A stretch of 15,600 nucleotides of DNA from CAYQQO01 sp964420115 (GTDB taxonomy: Bacteria > Patescibacteriota > Minisyncoccia > Portnoybacterales > UBA2143): the NCBI GenBank assembly GCA_964420115.1, contig CAYQQO010000013.1, forward strand, positions 1-15,600. Direction: 5' to 3'. This document shows positions 6,287 through 13,818 of the stretch, piece by piece. The translations under genes were made by a program, and so were the position numbers. The stretch's first letter is position 1. Every line of letters starts with the position of its first letter. Below the pieces are notes generated by a model. That model did not search any database. It saw only the letters and a program-made list of their open reading frames with translations, and was not told the DNA's origin.

Positions 6287-8119
6287 TTACGGGATAGTCC
6301 ATTGACATCCTTGCTGTGACAAACAATCCGCCTCATCAGTATAATTACTGCAAGGAGTGGCTGAACCGCCGCAGTATGTATCGCTCCATAAGCAGCCAAG
6401 CTGTATTTCACAGGAATTCTGGTCAGAAATATCCGAACAGTCAGTACAAGCGCCAAAACACCAGAATAAGAACCAGAAACAGCCGTCTTGGCTCTGACAT
6501 TGATTTAATGTCAACCCCCGGCAAGAAACGCAAGAACCAGAACAATTACTTGTCTGCCAAGCGCAGCCGTTCTGGTCTTGGCAAGCGCCCTGCTGATCAA
6601 AATTATCGCAGGAAAGAGACGTCCCCTGACAAAAAGGAGCTTCTGGATCGCCCGGGGCCAAAACAATAAACTCTGCCTCATTAACAGAAGAAGCAGAAAA
6701 AACAGCGCAACTTTCCCTGCTCCCTGCTGTCCCATAAAGCGCTCCTCCGACATCATAAGACCCTATTAAAGCAAGCGAAGTAGGAACAGAAATATCCAAA
6801 ACCTGCAATTGGGTCTGGCTGGCGCTGTTAGCGGCAAAAAGATATTTAATGTCTTTATCAAGAGCTAAGTCATTAACAGAAGAGCCGGCGCTAAAATCAC
6901 TTAAAAGAATCGGCATATCAGGAGTTGAAATGTCAAAGAGAGAAATTTGGCCGTTGTCCTGGCCAATAATGACATAACTGCCTTGCCCAACAATTGTCAG
7001 AGCGTTTGCGCCGCCAGGCAGATTATATGAACCAACCAAATTAGGCGAAGCAGGCAAAGAAACATCAACCACCTGCAATTCCTGACTATTGACGTCAGAA
7101 GCAATATAAGCGTAATCGCCTAAAACTACTATTTCATTTGCCGCTCCTATCAGATTTAAAGCCCCAAAAAGATTAGGCGCGCTCGGCGAAGAAACATCAA
7201 TAATATACAATTCCTCCCTAAAAAAACTTGATTCTGTGACCAAATAGGCCATATTGCCGCTCAAATATATGCCGTTAGCGTCTCTGTTGCCAAAGGCATT
7301 GTAACTGCCTATTAAATTCAAGGAAGAAGGACTGGAAATATCAATAACTTGCAGTTCCTGATTATTATCACTGGAAGCAATATAAGCATAATCCCCCGAA
7401 AGAAAAATATTAAGAGCCCGCCCTGGCAAATTAAGCGAATCAACGATAAAAGGAAGAGATATATCAGAAACATCAACTGCCAAAAAATTAGGATTGTCCC
7501 CGCCTCTGACTAAATAAGCATAATCCCCTTTATGAGCAATTTTTAAGGCGTCTTGATTGCCGGATAAATCCAGACTGCTTTGTGATGAAATATTAGCCCA
7601 GTTGCAAATAAGCTCGGTGGTATCCAGCCAATTGGTCAAATAACTAATTTGTTTAATAATGTTTTCAATTCCGGCGCGGATAGACCAGCTAACGCTAACT
7701 TTTACTTCCCTGCTGTACCGATCAATCATTGCCCCGGGAGCAGACGATTCAACAATATTGTTATTACTGTCTCTATAAACATCAGATAGTATTATAGTTC
7801 TTTTAAATTGGCCTATCATCTCGCTTAAACCTTCGCTTAGGGTCCATCTGCCTCCGTTTATCCCTAAAATACACTGCTGGCAGGTTAAATTATCCCAATT
7901 ATTATCTCTAACAGAACGGACGCCTTCCATTCCTTCTTGAGCCAAAGATTCCGCCTGTATTTGCTCTACAGACTGTTCTAAACTAACAAAACTGCCGAGA
8001 GTTAAAGAGACAATAGCGGCTCCCATCAACGTAAAAACAGCCATGGCGACAATAAGCTCTATAATGCTCTGACCACGGCTAAAACTATTTCCCTCTTTTA
8101 AAAACCTATAACCAAACAT
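6287..8119 (-). CDS. Large PilV-position prepilin with seven-blade LVIVD beta-propeller and Cys-rich repeats
   Basis: This 610-residue protein starts as a minor prepilin: a 16-residue leader ending in G16, then QSIIELIVAMAVFTLMGAAI with Glu21 at mature position 5, and the region AESLAQEGMEGVRSVRDNNW (57-76) common in PilV-like pilins. Ordinary minor pilins end near 150-200 residues. From about 186 to 490 it has seven repeats of ~44 residues with the pattern GDYAYIAS, then LQVIDISSPSSLNLIGSY, matching the LVIVD type of propeller blade. From 497 to 608 four repeats follow, each with two spaced cysteines and a GC-x-W end (GCAW, GCFW, GCLW, GCQW; GC at 518-519, 546-547, 575-576 and 604-605). The fold would place a propeller and disulfide-rich head on a pilin stalk, likely at the fibre tip as an adhesin. 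It sits between FimT/GspH-like and PilW-like genes. Confidence 0.88.
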   Translation of the reverse strand: MFGYRFLKEGNSFSRGQSIIELIVAMAVFTLMGAAIVSLTLGSFVSLEQSVEQIQAESLAQEGMEGVRSVRDNNWDNLTCQQCILGINGGRWTLSEGLSEMIGQFKRTIILSDVYRDSNNNIVESSAPGAMIDRYSREVKVSVSWSIRAGIENIIKQISYLTNWLDTTELICNWANISSQSSLDLSGNQDALKIAHKGDYAYLVRGGDNPNFLAVDVSDISLPFIVDSLNLPGRALNIFLSGDYAYIASSDNNQELQVIDISSPSSLNLIGSYNAFGNRDANGIYLSGNMAYLVTESSFFREELYIIDVSSPSAPNLFGALNLIGAANEIVVLGDYAYIASDVNSQELQVVDVSLPASPNLVGSYNLPGGANALTIVGQGSYVIIGQDNGQISLFDISTPDMPILLSDFSAGSSVNDLALDKDIKYLFAANSASQTQLQVLDISVPTSLALIGSYDVGGALYGTAGSRESCAVFSASSVNEAEFIVLAPGDPEAPFCQGTSLSCDNFDQQGACQDQNGCAWQTSNCSGSCVSCRGLTLNQCQSQDGCFWFLFWCFGACTDCSDISDQNSCEIQLGCLWSDTYCGGSATPCSNYTDEADCLSQQGCQWTIP

Positions 8120-8139
8120 TTAAACCATTCTTAAAACCA

Positions 8140-8619
8140 TCAATTTTCCTCAATCATACCCAAATTATTAATAGCGATAATTCTGCCTCCGCCTGCCTGA
8201 TGAGTCAAGGTAATTGTCCCGCTGTTGTCAGGCGCCCCTATCTGTTTTGAAAAATTTATTTCGTTGTTTGCTAAATTAGTAGACAAAGAGAGCCCCTTAT
8301 CAAGAACAGCCTCTCTATCATAATTAGCATCTCTGCTTTGGTAAGACCCCCCCTGATACAAAACATACCTGTCCTGCTCCAATTTAACCCCATAAGAAGA
8401 ATTATTAAGCCGAGAAACAGAATTTTGTCTGGCTGCTCTGACTGTCTGAATTATCAAACTGGTATTTTCGTTTAGCTGGCTGGAAATATTTAGATTACCA
8501 TAAATACCAACAGAGGCAGCCGCCAATATTAAAGAAATACTCAAAATTACTGCCAGCTCAACAAGGGTAAAGCCATCTTTTTTTTTAAAAACAGAACACT
8601 GCTTATTAATAACTGCCAT
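8140..8619 (-). CDS. GspH/FimT-like minor prepilin
   Basis: The 159-residue product has a 16-residue basic leader ending in KKKDG, cut before FTLVELAVILSISLILAAAS (17-36), with Glu21 at mature position 5. The following NENTSLIIQTVRAARQNSVSRLN helix and YGVKLEQDRYVLYQGG strand pair are the hallmark of GspH/FimT pseudopilins, which usually have 150-180 residues. It is the first of four consecutive minor-pilin genes and matches the FimU position of the Pseudomonas minor-pilin operon. It starts 23 bases after pilC with no visible Shine-Dalgarno site. Confidence 0.87.
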   Translation of the reverse strand: MAVINKQCSVFKKKDGFTLVELAVILSISLILAAASVGIYGNLNISSQLNENTSLIIQTVRAARQNSVSRLNNSSYGVKLEQDRYVLYQGGSYQSRDANYDREAVLDKGLSLSTNLANNEINFSKQIGAPDNSGTITLTHQAGGGRIIAINNLGMIEEN

Positions 8620-8642
8620 TTTAAAATTTAAAAAGATTTTAA

Positions 8643-9743
8643 TTACCTCCCTCTAATATTGCCTGTTATTTCGTAAATAGGGGTGATTATTGACAGGGCT
8701 AAAACTGCCACCAAAAGACCAACAACAATCAACAAAGCCGGTTCAATAATAACAGTCATCTTTTTTGTGGAAGCATCAACTTCTTCTTCGTAAAAATCAG
8801 CCAGATAAAAAAGCGTTTCTTCCAGTTTGCCGGATTCTTCGCCCACCCTAATCATTCTGGCAGCCATTTTAGGGAAAAGACTCTCAAACCCGTCCAAAAG
8901 CTCGGAAAGCTTTACCCCCCTGCCAATTCTCTGGCAAATTTTACTAAGCGCTTTTTTGTAATAATAATTATTGATTGTATCGCGGCTAATTTTCAATGAC
9001 TGGTCAATAGTCAGCCCGCTTTTAAGTAAAGTAGCCAATGTCCGACAGAAACGAGCCAAATTAGTATGACGGGCGACCTTTTTAATTACCGGTGTTTTCA
9101 AAAGAAGATAGTGACTAATTGGCCGAAAAAACTTCTGCCTAAAAAGCCAGACGAAAAAGAAAACAACAATAATTACCCCTAAAAACAAAATTAAGCCATT
9201 GCTTTGGATAAGATGGGAAAACCATATCAGCCCCCTGGTAGTCAGCGGCAGTTCTATTTTTAAACCCTCAAATAAAGGGACAATTTTAGGCAAAACAAGA
9301 AAAGATATAACTAGGCCCAAAATAAAAACGGCTATCAAAACCACTATTGGGTAAAACATAGCCGACTTTATTTTAGAAACCAAATTTTTTTCTTTTTCCA
9401 GCTGCTCGGCGATATGGGATAAATTTTCATCCAATGTGCCTGATTCCTCCCCGGCATAAGTAGCGCTGACAAACAAACTGGGGAAAACATCTTTGTAATT
9501 TGAAAAAGAAGACGAAAGTGAATGTCCGGCCTGAACTGATTTTAAAACACTTTCTAAAACTTTTTTTAATCTGCCGCTTGAAGAATCAATGGCTATGCTT
9601 AAGGACTCGCTGACTGTTAAGCCGGATTTAAGCATTATTGCCAAATGCTTGGCAAAAAGAGCTTTTTGGACAAGAGTAACAGGACCAAAAGAAATCTCTT
9701 TTTCTAACAAACCTGTTTTTTTCTGTCTTTGTTGTTTAGACAT
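8643..9743 (-). CDS. pilC: Type IV pilus platform protein PilC (GspF family)
   Basis: This 366-residue inner-membrane protein is the platform on which PilB turns to extrude pilin. It has two T2SSF domains (about 28-150 and 228-352), recognised by the repeated boxes FAKHLAIMLKSGLTVSESL / FCRTLATLLKSGLTIDQSL and GEESGTLDENL (98-108) / GEESGKLEETL (301-311). Three membrane helices are at about 131-151, 183-201 and 333-354, the usual topology. It is slightly shorter than the ~400-residue average because the N-terminal cytoplasmic extension is short. The upstream gap of 88 bases holds a palindrome directly before a GGGAGGG ribosome-binding site. Confidence 0.95.
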   Translation of the reverse strand: MSKQQRQKKTGLLEKEISFGPVTLVQKALFAKHLAIMLKSGLTVSESLSIAIDSSSGRLKKVLESVLKSVQAGHSLSSSFSNYKDVFPSLFVSATYAGEESGTLDENLSHIAEQLEKEKNLVSKIKSAMFYPIVVLIAVFILGLVISFLVLPKIVPLFEGLKIELPLTTRGLIWFSHLIQSNGLILFLGVIIVVFFFVWLFRQKFFRPISHYLLLKTPVIKKVARHTNLARFCRTLATLLKSGLTIDQSLKISRDTINNYYYKKALSKICQRIGRGVKLSELLDGFESLFPKMAARMIRVGEESGKLEETLFYLADFYEEEVDASTKKMTVIIEPALLIVVGLLVAVLALSIITPIYEITGNIRGR

Positions 9744-9761
9744 TATTTCTGCATCCCTCCC

Positions 9762-9780
9762 TATCCGCCACAGGCGGATA
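9762..9780. repeat. REP-like palindrome TATCCGCC-ACA-GGCGGATA
   Basis: A perfect 8-bp inverted repeat with a 3-base loop lies between the response regulator and pilC. On the pilC transcript the hairpin ends right before GGGAGGG, the only Shine-Dalgarno-like sequence for pilC. Only one copy is seen in the window, although a related GC-rich hairpin core (CCGC/GCGG) occurs at 15438-15454. Confidence 0.6.
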
Positions 9781-9831
9781 ATTGAGTTACCCGCTCAAAA
9801 GAGCAAATTGCAACAAAATTAATTAAAAATA

Positions 9832-10218
9832 TTAGCTCTTTTTTACTTTAACTAAGTTCTCTTTTACTATTTGAGGCAGTTGATTGACTGAAAACTCTGT
9901 TTTAACCAAGTAGGCGCTGGCCCCCAGCTCCAACCCCTTTTTTATATCGGAGTCCTGACCCAAATTAGTTAAAATTATCACTGGGGTATTCTTTGTTTTA
10001 GGATTAAGCTTTAACTCACTTAAAACCTCAAAACCATTCTTGCCCGGAAGAATTAAATCCAGAATAATTATATCAACTTCTTTAGCAGCGATTTTATTAA
10101 GCCCCTCCTGACCAGTTAAAGAGCTAAGAACCTCAAAGCCCTCTTTTTCAAGCTTGTTGCTATAAAGCTTTAATAAAAATTTATCGTCTTCTATAATAAG
10201 CACTTTGTTTTTACTCAT
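9832..10218 (-). CDS. Receiver-only response regulator (CheY-like)
   Basis: The 128-residue protein is a single receiver domain: the acidic pocket E10-D11-D12 in LIIEDDKF, phospho-acceptor D54 in IILDLILPGKNGFEVL, T84 in VIILTNL, and K106 in AYLVKTE. It has no output domain, so it must act by protein contact, for example on PilB, PilM or PilC. I chose the ATG at 10218; an upstream extension to 10302 would add 28 residues that are a shadow of the kinase gene. The start overlaps the kinase stop by eight bases, showing translational coupling and a cognate pair. Confidence 0.93.
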   Translation of the reverse strand: MSKNKVLIIEDDKFLLKLYSNKLEKEGFEVLSSLTGQEGLNKIAAKEVDIIILDLILPGKNGFEVLSELKLNPKTKNTPVIILTNLGQDSDIKKGLELGASAYLVKTEFSVNQLPQIVKENLVKVKKS

Positions 10219-10936
10219 GTTTTTTTGCAGGAAAAGAGAAGCAAAATTTGCTTCCCTCCTCTTCTTTAGATTTAAACCAAATTTTGCCGCCGCTTTTCTC
10301 AATAAAGGCCTTTGAAATAAAAAGGCCCAAGCCAGTCCCTTCAGTTGTCAAGCTTAATGTCTTTTCACTGCGATAGAATTTTTTAAAGATTTTTTCCTTA
10401 TCAGCTTCCGGGATGCCAATACCTACGTCCTTACAGCAGAAAACAACTTCCCCTTTTTCTTTTTCCAAAGAAACCTCAACACGCCCCCTCCTTTTATTAT
10501 ACTCTATAGCGTTAGAAATTAAATTATTAACCGCCTGTTTAACCCTTAAGGGATCAACATAAACTTTCGGGGTATTATCGGCCACCTTCAAAAAAATTTC
10601 ACAGTTTTTTGCCTTAGCCAACGACGTAAAATCATTTACTGCCTCTTTAACTATTTTTTCTAAATTTATCCATTTAGGATGTAAATCTATCCTGTTTTCT
10701 TCAATCCTGGAAACATCCAGTAGATTTTTAACCAATTCGCTCATTTTAACGGCATTTTCCAAAGCATCGTCTAAATATTCCTTCTGTTTTTTATTAATTT
10801 TGCCTAAATCTCCTGCCAATAAAACCTCTAAATAGCCCTTAATGGCTGATAGAGGCGTTTTTAATTGATGAGAAACAATAGAAATTGATTCAGTCAGTTT
10901 GTATTCAGTAAGAGGTTTTTTTGTCTTTTCTTTCAT
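10211..10936 (-). CDS. Soluble sensor-less histidine kinase
   Basis: This 241-residue kinase has only the catalytic core: a HisKA dimerisation domain with the phosphorylated His23 in SHQLKTPLS, and a HATPase domain with N box NNLISNAIEY (137-146), G1 DVGIGIP (170-176), F box FKKFYRSE and G2 GTGLGLF (200-206). There is no membrane helix and no PAS, GAF or periplasmic sensor, so its input must come from a partner protein. It is placed between pilB and the response regulator, 31 bases after pilB. It presumably phosphorylates the adjacent receiver. All catalytic motifs look intact. Confidence 0.93.
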   Translation of the reverse strand: MKEKTKKPLTEYKLTESISIVSHQLKTPLSAIKGYLEVLLAGDLGKINKKQKEYLDDALENAVKMSELVKNLLDVSRIEENRIDLHPKWINLEKIVKEAVNDFTSLAKAKNCEIFLKVADNTPKVYVDPLRVKQAVNNLISNAIEYNKRRGRVEVSLEKEKGEVVFCCKDVGIGIPEADKEKIFKKFYRSEKTLSLTTEGTGLGLFISKAFIEKSGGKIWFKSKEEEGSKFCFSFPAKKHE

Positions 10937-10967
10937 AACAAAAGACCGCGCCCATCATAATTAATTA

Positions 10968-12659
10968 TTATTCTCTAATTACTCTTAATATTTCCTCAAG
11001 AGTTGTTTCGCCCTTAAGAACCTTATCAATCCCGTCTTCCAGCATTGTTGTCATGCCGTTTGCTACAGCTGTTTTCATAATTTCTCCGCTGGCTGCCCGT
11101 TTAATAATCAAATCCTTAATACTATCATCCATTTCTAATACCTCAAATATACCTATCCGACCAATATAACCGCTGTTGCCGCATAGTTTACATCCATCCC
11201 CTTTATAAAGACGAAGATTCTCCAGTTTTTTATGCCCTTTTTTTTCTAAAATTTCCAAAAGATGAGCATCGCGCATTATCACCTTCTTTTCCTGATCTGT
11301 TAAATTATATGAGGCGCGACACTTCTGGCAATTTTTTCTGACCAATCTTTGGGCAACGGCAATATTTGCTGTTGAAGCGACCAAAAACGGCTCTATCCCC
11401 ATATCAAGCAAACGAGGAAGGGTCGTCGCCGCATCATTGGTATGTAAAGTTGATAAAACCAAATGGCCTGTCATGGCAGAATTAACGGCTATGCCGGCAG
11501 TTTCTTCATCTCTTATCTCGCCGACCATAATAATGTCCGGGTCCTGCCTGATAATAGAACGGAGACCCTTGGCAAAAGTGAGATTGGTTCTGAGATTAAC
11601 CTGTATCTGACTAACGCCCTCAATGTCATATTCAACCGGATCTTCAATAGTGGCAATATTAACTTCTGGTTTGTTCAAAATTTTTAAAATAGCGTAAAGG
11701 GTAGTTGTTTTACCAGAGCCAGTCGGGCCAGTAGCTAAAATCATCCCATAAGGATTTTTAATCGCTTTTTCCACTTTTTTGTAATCCCCGCCGCTTAAAC
11801 CAAGATTCTCTAAACTAAAACGGCGCGATTTTTCAGAAAGCAATCTCATCACAACATTTTCCCCCTCTGTTACCGGCACCACAGAAACCCTAACATCAAT
11901 TTTTTCCTCTTTTGTGTCAAAACGAAATTTCCCGTCCTGAGCAGCCCTATGTTCGTCTATTCTCAACTTTGAAAGAATTTTTATCCTCATTAAAATAGAG
12001 TCATACAGGCCCTTGTCAATATCTAAAACATTGTGCAAAACTCCATCAATTCTGAAACGAACAACCACCTTTTTTCTTTGCGGCTCTATATGAATATCAG
12101 AAGACCTGTTTTGATAACCATATAAAAGCAAAGAATCAACCATTTTAATAGTTAATTCATCTTTTTGTTCTCTGGGCAACGACTCATCTTTAAGCTGTTT
12201 TAAAAGTTCGTCAAATTCCTTCTTAAGCCCTATCCTATACCTATCCAAAGCGTTTTTAAAATCTTTTTTTGTAATATAATAAGGGATAATATTTTGGCCA
12301 ACCCTTTTTTCAATAATATGCTTAATCGTCAAATCAGCAGGATCAAGCATCCCCACCTTAATGCCTTTATCAGACATTGAAAAAGCAATCACTCCCCTGG
12401 AATTAGCCACCACTTCCGGTATTAAATGTAAAACATCGTCCTGGATGGGCTCCTTATCAAAATCAACAAAAGGAACCCTCAAATGAACAGCGATAATTTG
12501 GCCCAAATGAACATCTGAGACAATATCATTTTCAACCAAATAATCATCCAAGGGAATATTTTTCTTTTCTGCTTTTATCTTAGCAGAATTAAACTGCTCT
12601 TCACTGATAAGATTCGCTTCTAAAAGCAGATTTTTCAATTTGTCCGGCGTTATTTTCAT
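10968..12659 (-). CDS. pilB: Type IV pilus extension ATPase PilB (GspE family)
   Basis: The 563-residue cytoplasmic hexameric ATPase powers pilus extension. The N-terminal MshEN/T2SSE-N region spans about 1-140. The N2-linking domain with RSSDIHIEPQ (185-194) and RFRIDGVLH precedes the motor core: Walker A GPTGSGKTT (311-319), Asp box ATIEDPVEY (336-344), Walker B DIIMVGE (375-381) and His box HLVLSTLHTN (399-408). Four cysteines (C444, C447, C490, C493) form the zinc site typical of PilB and absent from PilT, which supports extension rather than retraction. It follows the SpoIIAA-like gene by four bases. A weak GAAGG site lies eight bases before the ATG. Confidence 0.96.
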   Translation of the reverse strand: MKITPDKLKNLLLEANLISEEQFNSAKIKAEKKNIPLDDYLVENDIVSDVHLGQIIAVHLRVPFVDFDKEPIQDDVLHLIPEVVANSRGVIAFSMSDKGIKVGMLDPADLTIKHIIEKRVGQNIIPYYITKKDFKNALDRYRIGLKKEFDELLKQLKDESLPREQKDELTIKMVDSLLLYGYQNRSSDIHIEPQRKKVVVRFRIDGVLHNVLDIDKGLYDSILMRIKILSKLRIDEHRAAQDGKFRFDTKEEKIDVRVSVVPVTEGENVVMRLLSEKSRRFSLENLGLSGGDYKKVEKAIKNPYGMILATGPTGSGKTTTLYAILKILNKPEVNIATIEDPVEYDIEGVSQIQVNLRTNLTFAKGLRSIIRQDPDIIMVGEIRDEETAGIAVNSAMTGHLVLSTLHTNDAATTLPRLLDMGIEPFLVASTANIAVAQRLVRKNCQKCRASYNLTDQEKKVIMRDAHLLEILEKKGHKKLENLRLYKGDGCKLCGNSGYIGRIGIFEVLEMDDSIKDLIIKRAASGEIMKTAVANGMTTMLEDGIDKVLKGETTLEEILRVIRE

Positions 12660-12663
12660 ATAT

Positions 12664-13077
12664 TCAACCTTCTTTCAACCAGGTAACCGCTTCTTTTTTG
12701 CTTGTAAAAAATTTTAATTTATCTGAATGGCCCAGCACTTTAGCAATTAAAACAAAGGCCACTCTGGCAAACAAACTTTTAGTCACAAAGGCAATTTTTT
12801 TTAACTGCTCATGGGAAATTATAGAGCCATAAATGTTTCTTGATTTGTCAGGAATAAGCACCCCTTCTTTGTTGCCCCAAGCCAGCAAATCAACCAGAAT
12901 ACTATACTCTCCAGAAGGGTCTTTTCCAAAAATATCAAAACACTCCTCTTTAACCATTTCAGCTATCCTATCGGCATCACATGGGTCAAAGCCGGTCCAA
13001 GAAGAAGATATGGTAATAATATTATCTTGACCAAGAGAAAGTTTGTATATTTTTTTTAACTCTTTGTCGCCTTTCAT
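12664..13077 (-). CDS. SpoIIAA-like (STAS/SEC14-type) protein
   Basis: About 137 residues with the pattern of the SpoIIAA-like family: an N-terminal strand-rich part, SILVDLLAW in the middle, LKKIAFVTKSLFARVAFVLIAKVLG, then LKFFTSKKEAVTWLKEG at the C-terminus, where the family typically ends in an alternating strand and an EA-WL helix. Such proteins are small cytoplasmic domains of poorly known role. The start is uncertain: an in-frame TTG at 13089 would add four residues, while the ATG at 13077 has AAAGG almost touching it. It is the first gene of the pilus operon, four bases ahead of pilB, so a regulatory or scaffolding role in pilus assembly is inferred from position only. Confidence 0.7.
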   Translation of the reverse strand: MKGDKELKKIYKLSLGQDNIITISSSWTGFDPCDADRIAEMVKEECFDIFGKDPSGEYSILVDLLAWGNKEGVLIPDKSRNIYGSIISHEQLKKIAFVTKSLFARVAFVLIAKVLGHSDKLKFFTSKKEAVTWLKEG

Positions 13078-13120
13078 GCCTTTCAACAAACTAAACTAAT
13101 ACCCTAAATACTCTTTTAAT

Positions 13121-13149
13121 AATATAACATATTAGCTAAAAAAGAAAAA
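13121..13149 (-). promoter_or_regulatory. Weak candidate promoter for the type IV pilus operon
   Basis: The gap between the terminator at 13145-13179 and the first pilus gene contains TATATT (13121-13126) on the minus strand, five of six matches to the -10 consensus. The -35 region 17 bases upstream (TTTTTC) is poor and overlaps the terminator T-run. An operon of this size needs a promoter here, but it may depend on an activator or be weak. Confidence 0.35.
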
Positions 13150-13179
13150 CAAAAAGCCCGTCCACAAGCGCGAACGGGC
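13145..13179 (-). terminator. Rho-independent terminator of the small-gene operon
   Basis: The stem GCCCGT/ACGGGC (13174-13179 with 13156-13161) encloses a second short stem (CGC/GTG) and is followed on the minus strand by TTTTTGTTTTTC. It starts about 50 bases after the stop of the 118-residue gene and separates that unit from the pilus operon. Confidence 0.85.
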
Positions 13180-13227
13180 AAAATCATTATAAAGAAGAAA
13201 AACAATAACATCCAGCCGGAGCTGACG

Positions 13228-13584
13228 CTAATCATCCAAATTCTCCAGCTGTTTGGCAAAAGCGGATATCATTCCATCAGCTATCTTTATATGCTCCTTG
13301 TTGAAAGGATCTTCTCTGAACTTCTTCAGTCTGGAGGCATTTCTTTCTGCCAAACTGCCAATAGAAGACAGCCAGCAAAAAGCTGCTATCTGGCTATTAG
13401 GATCATCCACCTCCAGCAAATTCAGCAGAACCTTCTCCCCTTGGCCAAAATCATCTTTACCAAAAAGACACATCAACCCGATCTCGTTGACAACGAGACA
13501 CCGCCGATAGACCGCAGGGGCCTCCAACGCCAACATCAACTCGCTCATACTGAACTCCGTCTGTCTCAAATCTTCCAAGCCCAT
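13228..13584 (-). CDS. Hypothetical alpha-helical protein (HEAT-like character)
   Basis: I do not recognise this 118-residue protein. It has no signal peptide or membrane segment. The sequence alternates amphipathic helices (SMSELMLALEAPAVYRRCL, EKVLLNLLEVDDPNSQIAAF, AERNASRLKKFREDP, IADGMISAFAKQLENLDD), and the helix-turn-helix spacing around VLLNLLEVDDPNSQIAAFCWLSSIG resembles HEAT/ARM repeats, but this is only an impression. The start is set by AAAGGAG about six bases upstream. It is the last of three small genes behind one strong promoter and is followed by a strong terminator. Rows such as 13501-13560 (36 G/C of 60) are GC-richer than the pilus genes. Confidence 0.75.
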   Translation of the reverse strand: MGLEDLRQTEFSMSELMLALEAPAVYRRCLVVNEIGLMCLFGKDDFGQGEKVLLNLLEVDDPNSQIAAFCWLSSIGSLAERNASRLKKFREDPFNKEHIKIADGMISAFAKQLENLDD

Positions 13585-13590
13585 CTTTCT

Positions 13591-13597
13591 CTCCTTT
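13591..13597 (-). promoter_or_regulatory. Strong Shine-Dalgarno site for the 118-residue gene
   Basis: AAAGGAG on the minus strand, six bases before the ATG at 13584. The same near-identical site precedes the 47-residue gene and the secreted-protein gene. Confidence 0.75.
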
Positions 13598-13625
13598 CTT
13601 TTCCCGACCGCAAAGCGAGATCCGC

Positions 13626-13769
13626 CTACTCTTCATCCCTATATTTGTTGTTAAAACGCCTTCTTCTCCGGAAAGCCATCCTCCGCCAGACCATTATGTT
13701 GCTCCTTCTGTTTTTCCCGCCACTGCCCTTTATGCGGAAAACGCCCGCCATCTTCGCCTTCTTCGCCAT
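13626..13769 (-). CDS. Small basic protein, 47 residues
   Basis: This short open frame starts MAKKAKMAGVFRIKG and ends RFNNKYRDEE. It is very basic, with a five-arginine run (MAFRRRRRFNN), so it may bind nucleic acid or ribosomes; no known family is recognised. Coding is supported by an ideal AAGGAGA site (13774-13780) four bases before the ATG, by its place between two other small genes on the same transcript, and by the TAG stop 41 bases before the next start. I rate the function unknown. Composition is GC-richer than the pilus operon. Confidence 0.55.
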   Translation of the reverse strand: MAKKAKMAGVFRIKGSGGKNRRSNIMVWRRMAFRRRRRFNNKYRDEE

Positions 13770-13773
13770 TATT

Positions 13774-13780
13774 TCTCCTT
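13774..13780 (-). promoter_or_regulatory. Shine-Dalgarno site of the 47-residue gene
   Basis: AAGGAGA on the minus strand, four bases before the ATG at 13769. This is the main evidence that the 47-residue frame is translated. Confidence 0.65.
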
Positions 13781-13818
13781 TCTTTCGCTTTTAATACAAC
13801 AAAGAATTTTTTCTGGGG

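Noticed and set aside
6253..6456. N-terminal extension of the PilW/GspJ-like gene
   Set aside because: It would put the prepilin cleavage site after residue 73 and overlaps the end of the upstream adhesin-like gene; the ATG at 6252 gives a normal leader.
7000..7600. Possible CRISPR-like or tandem DNA repeats
   Set aside because: The partly repeated DNA here encodes the propeller blades; units are divergent at the DNA level and lie in frame within one gene.
10219..10302. N-terminal extension of the response regulator
   Set aside because: It lies wholly inside the kinase gene, and the receiver domain begins right at the ATG at 10218.
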